Position numbers and translations under genes: made by a program
DNA from: Marinibacterium sp050389775
GTDB lineage: Bacteria; Pseudomonadota; Alphaproteobacteria; Rhodobacterales; Rhodobacteraceae
Direction: 5' to 3'
DNA length: 64,000 nucleotides
Assembly (NCBI RefSeq): GCF_050389775.1
Contig: NZ_CP177144.1
Coordinates: forward strand, 4,464,001 to 4,528,000
Shown here: positions 58,342-64,000 of the stretch, in pieces
Position numbering within the stretch: position 1 is the first letter of the stretch
Layout of the letters: each line of letters opens with the position of its first letter
Notes under the pieces: model-generated
The model's database searches: none
Told to the model about the DNA's origin: nothing
Seen by the model: only the letters and a program-made list of their open reading frames with translations

Positions 58342-59217
58342 ATGACCTCTGCCCTTTCCCGCCGCCAGGCCACGCTGACCGGTTTCGTGGCCGTCTTGCT
58401 CTGGGCGCTGCTGGCCGTGCTGACCGTCGGGTCAGAACCGACCCCGCCGCTGCTGCTGAACGCCATCTGCTTTGCCATCGGCGGCACGCTGGGGCTGATC
58501 TGGACGGCGGCGTCGGGCGGGCTGGGCCAACTGGCCCGGGTGCCCCTGCGGGTCTATGTCTTTGGCACGATCGGGCTGTTTGGCTATCACGCGCTCTATT
58601 TCTCGGCGCTGCGCCTGGCGCCGGCAGCCGAGGCCGGGCTGATCGCCTATCTCTGGCCCCTGCTGATCGTGCTGTTTTCCGGCCTGCTGCCCGGCGAGAC
58701 CCTGCGCCGGGGCCATATCCTGGGCGGACTCCTGGGCTTTGCCGGGGCGGCGATCCTGATTTCGGGCGGGGCCGGCGGGTTCGATGCGGCCTACCTGCCC
58801 GGCTACGGTCTGGCGCTGCTCTGCGCGCTGACCTGGTCGAGCTATTCGGTGCTGTCGCGCCGGGTGGGCGATGCGCCGACGGCCTCGGTCGCGGTGTTCT
58901 GCCTGGCCACGGCCGTGCTGTCGGCCGGGCTGCACCTGGCGCTCGAAGACACGGTCTGGCCCGGCACGCCCGGCGCCTGGGCGGCCACGGTTGCGCTGGG
59001 GCTCGGCCCGGTCGGGCTGGCGTTCTATGTCTGGGATATCGGGGTGAAGCGGGGGGATATCCAGCTTCTGGGGACCAGTTCCTACGCGGCGCCGTTGCTG
59101 TCGACCCTGATCCTGGTCCTGACCGGCGTGGCGGACCCGGGCTGGTCCCTGGCCATTGCGACCCTCCTGATCACCGGAGGCGCACTGACCGCAGCCCGAG
59201 CCAGCTTTGGAGGTTAA
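58342..59217 (+). CDS. EamA family drug/metabolite exporter (DMT superfamily)
   Basis: A 291-residue ten-helix DMT transporter. The two EamA repeats are visible as residues 10-130 and 145-288, with AALRLAPAAEAGLIAYLWPLLIVLF-type sequence near 92 and the C-terminal GDIQLLGTSSYAAPLLSTLILV near 235. The type resembles YddG-like amino-acid exporters. Coupled to the LysR gene four bases upstream, which probably senses the exported compound. Its TAA overlaps the stop of the convergent ydcH-like gene (59214-59217). Confidence 0.85.
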   Translation: MTSALSRRQATLTGFVAVLLWALLAVLTVGSEPTPPLLLNAICFAIGGTLGLIWTAASGGLGQLARVPLRVYVFGTIGLFGYHALYFSALRLAPAAEAGLIAYLWPLLIVLFSGLLPGETLRRGHILGGLLGFAGAAILISGGAGGFDAAYLPGYGLALLCALTWSSYSVLSRRVGDAPTASVAVFCLATAVLSAGLHLALEDTVWPGTPGAWAATVALGLGPVGLAFYVWDIGVKRGDIQLLGTSSYAAPLLSTLILVLTGVADPGWSLAIATLLITGGALTAARASFGG

Positions 59218-59378
59218 CTCGAGAGACGCTCGATCTCTTCCTTCAGCTTCAGCTTCTGTTTCTTCAGACTAGCGATGTGAAGTCCGTCGACGCTCGGCGC
59301 GCGCTGCGCCTCTTCCACCTTGTCACTCAAGCTTTGATGCTTGCGCTTCAATTCGGAAATATGCGTGCTGAGGGTCAT
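59214..59378 (-). CDS. YdcH family protein (DUF465)
   Basis: A 54-residue highly charged helical protein, TLSTHISELKRKHQSLSDKV at the start and LKKQKLKLKEEIERLSS at the end, the YdcH/DUF465 pattern of two antiparallel helices. The ATG at 59378 has AGGAG seven bases upstream; an extension to 59420 lacks similarity. Its stop shares the bases TTAA with the stop of the exporter gene on the other strand. Function of the family is unknown. Confidence 0.88.
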   Translation of the reverse strand: MTLSTHISELKRKHQSLSDKVEEAQRAPSVDGLHIASLKKQKLKLKEEIERLSS

Positions 59379-59485
59379 CCAGTATCTCCTTTTCTGTCTT
59401 GCGCATGTGTATCGGAGCACAATTCAGATCGTCTGTCACGCCTCAGACGAAACGAAATTATGACAGACACTAGACAAGGCAGGTT

Positions 59486-60265
59486 TCAGCCGGGCCAGGG
59501 CAAGATGTTGCCATGGCGCAGAACGGCGGCGATTTCGGTGCTGTAATCCTCACCATCCGCCAGGTGGCGGGCGCCCTGGTGCAGAATCAAGGGCGCATGC
59601 AACCGGAAGGGCGCGCGGCCGTCCTTGCGGGCGCGAAAGATGACATGTTCGGGCGCCCGACCGACCCGCGCGGCCAGGGGCAGCACCTCGACCGAGCCCA
59701 ACCGGCCGGCGGCCGCGGCCAGCAGGTCGGGCAGGCGATCGGTGCGCTGTATGACATGCAGGTAACCGCGCGGGCGCAGGCGGCGGGCGGCGCAGTCGAC
59801 CCAGGCCGACAGCGGAGCAACCTCGGCCAGGGCCCGTTCGCGACCGTCATCGGCGGCGCGGATGCGGGCGGACGGATCGAAATAGGGCGGGTTCGCGACA
59901 ATGTGATGAAAGCTGAGCTGGCGCAGATCGGGCGGCGGGGCGGTCAGATCGCCGTCGATGATGCGGGCGTCGAGCCCGGCCCGCGCGGCATTGCGCCGCG
60001 CCAGGTCGGCATAGGCCGGCTGGACTTCGAGCCCGGCCAGGGTCAGCCCGGGCACGCGGGTGCCGAGGCAAAGCAGCGCCGCCCCTGCCCCGCAGCCCAT
60101 GTCGAGCACGGTCTCACCGGCGCGGGCGGGCACCGAAGCGGCCAGCAGGACCGGGTCGACACCGGCGCGATAGCCCGATTTCGGCTGCAACAGGAACAGC
60201 TTGCCCCCCAGAAAGGCATCGAGGCTGAGCTGGTCGTCGGGAAAGCCGGTCACGGGATCATCCAT
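59486..60265 (-). CDS. tRNA1(Val) adenine-N6 methyltransferase-like protein
   Basis: A 259-residue class I SAM methyltransferase of the TrmN6 (YfiC) type. SAM-binding motif I is VLDMGCGAGAALLCLG near residue 53, and the adenine-N6 motif IVANPPYFDP near residue 122. The N-terminal segment DAFLGGKLFLLQPKSGYRAGVDPVLLAA is typical for this group. It probably methylates A37 of valine tRNA, although related proteins have other nucleic-acid targets. It follows DUF2007 by 36 bases on the same strand, a common Rhodobacteraceae pair. Confidence 0.85.
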   Translation of the reverse strand: MDDPVTGFPDDQLSLDAFLGGKLFLLQPKSGYRAGVDPVLLAASVPARAGETVLDMGCGAGAALLCLGTRVPGLTLAGLEVQPAYADLARRNAARAGLDARIIDGDLTAPPPDLRQLSFHHIVANPPYFDPSARIRAADDGRERALAEVAPLSAWVDCAARRLRPRGYLHVIQRTDRLPDLLAAAAGRLGSVEVLPLAARVGRAPEHVIFRARKDGRAPFRLHAPLILHQGARHLADGEDYSTEIAAVLRHGNILPWPG

Positions 60266-60301
60266 CCATCGCGGGGGAAACCGGCCCCCGGGCCGGGACG
60301 A

Positions 60302-60520
60302 TCAGCCCTGGCCGGTGTCGATTCCATTGTCGGTTATGACGCGCAGGGCGGCGTCGTAATCGTCCTCGTGCACCATCAGGCGCCGGGGGAAAACCCCGAT
60401 CCCGCCTTCGAGGATGCTCATGTTTACGTCGATCTGAAAGCACTCTATATCCTCCCCATCAAGAAGGGCGGACGCAAAGGCCACGATCGTCGGGTCGGTG
60501 GTACGCAGAAGTTCTTTCAT
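60302..60520 (-). CDS. DUF2007 domain-containing protein
   Basis: A 72-residue DUF2007 (putative signal-transducing) protein with the ferredoxin-like core MKELLRTTDPTIVAFASALL, followed by DIECFQIDVNMSILEGGIG and a final VITDNGID. It is the first gene of a minus-strand pair with the TrmN6-like methyltransferase. It is divergent from the polyprenyl synthase gene, with 56 bases between the starts. The function of DUF2007 is unknown. Confidence 0.88.
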   Translation of the reverse strand: MKELLRTTDPTIVAFASALLDGEDIECFQIDVNMSILEGGIGVFPRRLMVHEDDYDAALRVITDNGIDTGQG

Positions 60521-60576
60521 GGAATGGGATGTAAGGGCACGGACCCGGCTTTGTCGAGCCGTGCATCAGGGACGTC

Positions 60577-61575
60577 ATGGACCAGGTCACAATATCGAAA
60601 CCGCATGATCGTCTGGCAGAGACGCTGAACGAAGAAATGCGCGCGGTGGACGCGCTGATCCGGGCCCGGATGGTGTCGGATCACGCCCCGCGTATCCCCG
60701 AGATCACCGCCCACCTCGTCGAGGCCGGGGGCAAGCGGCTGCGGCCGATGCTGACGCTGGCCGCGGCCAGGCTGTGCGGCCACCAGGGCGACCTGGACGT
60801 CAAGCTGGCGGCGACGGTGGAATTCATCCACACGGCCACGCTGCTGCATGACGACGTGGTCGACGAAAGCGCCCAGCGGCGCGGGCGGCCGACGGCCAAC
60901 CTGCTGTGGGACAACAAGTCTTCGGTGCTGGTCGGCGATTACCTGCTGGCGCGGTCGTTCCAGCTGATGACGGAAACCGGGTCGCTCAGGGTGCTGAACA
61001 TCCTGTCGAACGCCTCGGCCACGATTTCCGAGGGCGAGGTCCTGCAGCTGTCCGCGGCGCAGGACCTGAAGACCGGCGAAGACATCTACCTGCAGGTGGT
61101 GCGGGGCAAGACGGCGGCGCTGTTTGCCGCGGCCTGCGAGGTTGGCGGGGTGATTTCCGATGCGCCCGAGGCGCAGATCGACGCGCTGCGGACCTATGGC
61201 GACGCGCTGGGGATTGCCTTTCAGATCGCCGATGACCTGCTGGATTACCAGGGTGACAGCGGCGCTACGGGCAAGAACGTGGGCGATGATTTCCGCGAGC
61301 GCAAGCTGACCCTGCCGGTGATCCGGGCAGTGGCGGCGGCGAGCGAGCAGGAACGGGCCTTTTGGGTGCGTTGCATCGAGAAGGGGCGCCAGGAAGAGGG
61401 AGACCTGGACACCGCGCTGGAGCTGTTGCGGGCCCATGGCACGCTGGAGAGCACGCGGCGCACGGCCCAGGATTGGGCGGCAAAGGCGCGCGAGGCGTTG
61501 CAGGTGCTGCCGGCCCATCCGCTGCGGGACTTGCTGAGCGACCTGGCAAGCTACGTGGTGTCGCGGCTGAACTGA
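60577..61575 (+). CDS. ispB: Polyprenyl diphosphate synthase (octa-/decaprenyl type, ubiquinone side chain)
   Basis: A 332-residue trans-prenyltransferase. The first aspartate-rich motif DDVVD is at residues 92-96 in TATLLHDDVVDESAQRRG, and the second, DDLLD, lies near residue 215 in FQIADDLLDYQG. GGKRLRPML near residue 51 binds the isopentenyl diphosphate. The residues before the first motif (no bulky aromatic at position -5) indicate a long product. In Alphaproteobacteria this enzyme makes the ubiquinone tail. Lies next to, but convergent with, ispE, another isoprenoid gene. Confidence 0.92.
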   Translation: MDQVTISKPHDRLAETLNEEMRAVDALIRARMVSDHAPRIPEITAHLVEAGGKRLRPMLTLAAARLCGHQGDLDVKLAATVEFIHTATLLHDDVVDESAQRRGRPTANLLWDNKSSVLVGDYLLARSFQLMTETGSLRVLNILSNASATISEGEVLQLSAAQDLKTGEDIYLQVVRGKTAALFAAACEVGGVISDAPEAQIDALRTYGDALGIAFQIADDLLDYQGDSGATGKNVGDDFRERKLTLPVIRAVAAASEQERAFWVRCIEKGRQEEGDLDTALELLRAHGTLESTRRTAQDWAAKAREALQVLPAHPLRDLLSDLASYVVSRLN

Positions 61576-61714
61576 CGTTGGCCATGGCCTGAGATCTGCA
61601 GCGTTTGAGGCGGGCCGCCCGAAGAGCGAGCGGCGAACCTCACTGTCACGTGTTGCAGGGCGCCGGTAGAGCCGGCGCGGGGGGCCTTGCCCCCCATCGC
61701 CCCATGGGGCGATT

Positions 61715-61741
61715 CCCCCCGGTATTTTTACCAAGAAGAAG
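61715..61741 (+). repeat. Intergenic repeat of the GGTATTTTTACCAAGAAGAAG type
   Basis: CCCCCCGGTATTTTTACC followed by AAGAAGAAG, preceded by two GC hairpins (GCGCCGG/CCGGCGC at about 61660-61678 and GGGGGG/CCCCCC just after). It lies in the convergent gap between ispB and ispE and mirrors the element at 37597-37625. Confidence 0.6.
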
Positions 61742-61781
61742 ACAGGGCGGCGGTTAGAGACCCCCGGTCGGAGGATTGCGC

Positions 61782-62654
61782 TCAGAGGACGGCGGCCGCG
61801 GCGGACCACCAATCGGGGCGGGCGCGGCGCAGGCGGTCCAGGGCGGGCGCGGCGGCGCCCCGGGCGAAGAGGGCGAAACAGGTTGCGCCCGAGCCGGACA
61901 TGCCGTGATGCAGGGGTGAAAGATCGGCCAGGGCCGCGAGGGTCTCGGAAATGACCGGGGCCTGGGCCAGGGCCGGCGGGGCGAGATCGTTCCGCTGGGC
62001 CGCCAGCCAGGGCAGCACGGCCGAGGGCGTGGCGGGCAGCGGGTCGAGGGGCGGGTTGTCCTTGCGCGGGAGGCCCTTGAAGATCGCGCCCGTGGGCACG
62101 CCGACGCGCGGGTTGACCAGCAGGATATCCAGGTCCGGCAGGGCGGGCAGCGGCGAGAGCTGATCGCCGATGCCCTGCATCCGGCAGGGCCGGCCGGCCA
62201 GGCAGACCGGGACATCGGCACCAAGGGCGGCGGTTGCGCCCGGAGCCGGCAGGGGCACGCTCCAGAGCGCCGACAGGGCGCGCAAGGTGGCCGCCGCATC
62301 GGCCGAGCCGCCGCCGATCCCCGAGGCCACGGGCAGACGCTTGGTCAGGCGGATGGCGGCGGTGCCGGCCGGATCGAGGAACCGGGCGGCGCGCAGGACA
62401 AGATTGTCGTCATCGGCGGCCAGGCCCTGCCCTTCGGGCCCGTCGATCGACAGGTCGAGCCGGTCGGACGGGGTGACGGTGACCTGATCGCCGGTACCGG
62501 CAAAGACCACCACGGAATCGAGCAGGTGATAGCCGTCGTCCCGCTGGCCGGTGACATGCAGGGCCAGGTTGACCTTGGCCGGGGCAAAGGCCGTGAACCC
62601 GCCACCGGGGACCGGGGACGGGACGATCAAGCCGTTGGAGGGGGTATCCTGCAT
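61782..62654 (-). CDS. ispE: 4-diphosphocytidyl-2-C-methyl-D-erythritol kinase
   Basis: A 290-residue GHMP kinase of the MEP isoprenoid pathway that phosphorylates CDP-methylerythritol. FAPAKVNLALHVTGQRDDGYHLLDSVV near residues 23-51 is the substrate-binding start, the ATP motif PVASGIGGGSADAAA lies near 110, and the C-terminal GMSGSGATCFALF near 252. ATG 62654 is taken as start but has no good ribosome site, and family members usually begin closer to FAPAKVNL, so the first 20 residues are doubtful. It is 100 bases after a TPR gene on the same strand. Confidence 0.93.
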   Translation of the reverse strand: MQDTPSNGLIVPSPVPGGGFTAFAPAKVNLALHVTGQRDDGYHLLDSVVVFAGTGDQVTVTPSDRLDLSIDGPEGQGLAADDDNLVLRAARFLDPAGTAAIRLTKRLPVASGIGGGSADAAATLRALSALWSVPLPAPGATAALGADVPVCLAGRPCRMQGIGDQLSPLPALPDLDILLVNPRVGVPTGAIFKGLPRKDNPPLDPLPATPSAVLPWLAAQRNDLAPPALAQAPVISETLAALADLSPLHHGMSGSGATCFALFARGAAAPALDRLRRARPDWWSAAAAVL

Positions 62655-62754
62655 CGGGGCGGTCACTTTACGGGATGGGAGAGCGCGCCCGCGAGGGGGA
62701 GCGATCCCCGGGCCGGCAGAGGCGCGGCCAGGGGTGTTGCAGGGCGTGTCGGGC

Positions 62755-64000
62755 TCAGCCTTCGTCGTTGGCAAAGGCCAGCGGCGGGGCGCCTTCCTCG
62801 GAGAGCACCGTATCGAGCCCGACCTCGAGCTTGCGCCGGATGCGGTCGGGATCGGCCTCGGCATCGCTGTCGGCCGGATCGATGAAGGACAGGGCCCGGC
62901 GCCATTGGAACTGGGCTTCCATCCGCCGGCCCACGGCCCAGTAGACATCGCCCAGGTGATCGTTGACCACGGCATCCACGGGCATCAGCTCGACCGCCGT
63001 TTCCATGTGGCCGACGGCCTCGTCATAGCGGCCCAGCCGGTAAAGCACCCAGCCCAGGCTGTCGACGATGTAACCGCTGTCGGGCCGCGAGGCGACGGCG
63101 CGCTTGATCATGTCGAGCGCCTCGTCCAGCTTTTCCTGCTTTTCGACCAGCGAATAGCCCAGGTAGTTCAGCACCTGGGGCTGTTCGGGATTGAGATCGA
63201 GCGCGGCGCGGAAATCGGCCTCGGCATCGGGCCATTCGTCCAGTCGTTCGTGGCTGATGCCCCGGGCATAGAGCAGGAACCAGCGGTTGCCGGCAGCCTC
63301 GGGGGTCAGGTCGAGCGCGCGGTCATAGGCCGCGGCGGCCGAGCCGTAATCCTCCTGCTGGCGGAACAGCCCCCCCAGGGCGGCCTGGACGGCGGCCTGG
63401 TCGGGATAGTCGATGGCCAGCCGTTCGAGAACCTCGATCGCCGCATCGGGCTTGCCTGCCCGGCGCAGGGCCTCGGCCCGGCCCAGCTCGGCGGCATGGA
63501 AATCGGGCGTGCCCTTGGGCACCTGCTTGTAGGTGGCCACGGCCAGGTCGTACTGGCCGACCTCGTCCAGCAACTCGGCGCCCAGCAGCAGGGCATCGAT
63601 GTGATCGGGACGCAGGTAGCTGGCCATGCGTGCGTAGATCAGGGCGTAATCGGTGGCCGTTTCTCCGTTGAGCACGGCGGCGATGGAAAAGAAGATCTCG
63701 GCCATGCCGTCCCGGGCCGAGCGCACATGGGTGAACGGCAGGGTCTCGCCCGCGTCGAGCCGGCGGATCAGGTCGGTCACGCCCGGATCGGCACCCGGCC
63801 CGAAGGCATCGCGCAGCATGTCGGCCGCCGCGCCGTTGCGTTCCAGCTGAGAGAGGATCTCGGCATAGGCCAGGGCGCCACGGCGCGACATGATGGCCGA
63901 GCCGTCGGAGGTATCGGCAAAGATGGCCTCGGCGCCTTCGAAATCGCCGACCGAGGCCAGGGCCAGGGCCTTGTGATACATGGCAAAGCCGCGCAGGCCG
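62755..64000 (-). CDS. Tetratricopeptide repeat protein (5' end beyond the window)
   Basis: The frame is open to base 64000, so the N-terminus lies outside; 415 residues are visible. Several TPR units are seen, for example ALRRAGKPDAAIEVLERLAI, YGSAAAAYDRALDLTPEAA, and AEADFRAALDLNPEQPQVLN followed by YLGYSLVEKQEKLDEALDMI. A later one contains WVLYRLGRYDEAVGHMETAV. The C-terminus is acidic. Related proteins carry an N-terminal signal and are periplasmic or membrane-anchored, and probably hold other envelope proteins. An internal ATG at 63981 is unlikely to be the true start. Same strand as ispE, 100 bases upstream of it. Confidence 0.85.
   Translation of the reverse strand, partial: GLRGFAMYHKALALASVGDFEGAEAIFADTSDGSAIMSRRGALAYAEILSQLERNGAAADMLRDAFGPGADPGVTDLIRRLDAGETLPFTHVRSARDGMAEIFFSIAAVLNGETATDYALIYARMASYLRPDHIDALLLGAELLDEVGQYDLAVATYKQVPKGTPDFHAAELGRAEALRRAGKPDAAIEVLERLAIDYPDQAAVQAALGGLFRQQEDYGSAAAAYDRALDLTPEAAGNRWFLLYARGISHERLDEWPDAEADFRAALDLNPEQPQVLNYLGYSLVEKQEKLDEALDMIKRAVASRPDSGYIVDSLGWVLYRLGRYDEAVGHMETAVELMPVDAVVNDHLGDVYWAVGRRMEAQFQWRRALSFIDPADSDAEADPDRIRRKLEVGLDTVLSEEGAPPLAFANDEG

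Overview
The window is GC-rich chromosomal DNA that reads throughout like a member of the Rhodobacteraceae (Rhodobacterales, Alphaproteobacteria). The grounds are gene content and order: a LuxR/LuxI pair, the ethylmalonyl-CoA pathway genes ccr, ecm, mcl2 and mch, an HvrA-type H-NS protein, the block sdhCDAB / mdh / sucCD / sucAB / lpdA, and an argH-lipoprotein-lysA-TIGR02302 neighbourhood. The genus cannot be named from the sequence alone. No tRNA, rRNA, CRISPR array, transposase, integrase or phage structural gene was seen. This is core chromosome with a few passenger genes.

Layout. 1-2.5 kb: end of a nucleoside-type ABC permease, a TauE/SafE permease and a TIGR02186 membrane-anchored protein. 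2.6-6.6 kb (minus): SDR oxidoreductase and RecD-like helicase (overlapping), then luxI, luxR and a small ORF that overlaps luxR. 6.8-10.4 kb: divergent ccr and ecm. 10.5-15.1 kb: H-NS-like protein, deoD, a DUF1989 protein, a 49-residue protein, an ornithine decarboxylase with a long leader, and a GNAT acetyltransferase. 15.2-19.6 kb (minus): sdhC-sdhD-sdhA-sulfotransferase-like-sdhB. 19.8-23.1 kb (minus): small genes, then mcl2-nnrU-DUF1737-mch. 23.5-27.5 kb: two small unknown proteins, a second TSUP permease, mdh, and a PAP2-phosphatase/beta-barrel fusion. 27.7-39.1 kb (plus): sucC, GT-C transferase, sucD, lipoprotein, sucA, sucB, MAPEG protein, lpdA. 39.5-53.3 kb: OYE-type flavin oxidoreductase, PNPOx-like protein, plsC-ftsX-ftsE, zinc-ribbon protein, TIGR02302, lysA, ATP-grasp, DUF2834, lipoprotein, argH, with a divergent TlpA-like thioredoxin. 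53.5-64 kb: a STAS-like protein, EAL protein, phaA-phaB, a 53-residue protein, LysR regulator, EamA exporter, YdcH, TrmN6-like methyltransferase, DUF2007, polyprenyl synthase, ispE and a truncated TPR protein.

How the genes work together. PhaA and PhaB make 3-hydroxybutyryl-CoA from acetyl-CoA. After dehydration to crotonyl-CoA (enzyme not in the window), Ccr, Ecm, Mch and Mcl2 carry carbon through the ethylmalonyl-CoA pathway. The succinyl-CoA and malate that result enter the TCA enzymes encoded between 15 and 39 kb. Much of acetate assimilation is therefore encoded in one stretch.

The most noteworthy signals are regulatory. The sdh and suc operons carry the same twin operator: two TGTGATCACA palindromes with centres 21 bp apart, 110-145 bp before the first start codon. 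The luxR operon has a perfect CtrA-type box (TTAA-N7-TTAA), luxI has two inverted half-sites, and the EAL gene has a one-mismatch copy. The ecm and mcl2 upstream regions share an 18-bp motif. The most unusual protein is the PAP2/outer-membrane-barrel fusion, which may join two steps of lipid A remodelling in one gene.
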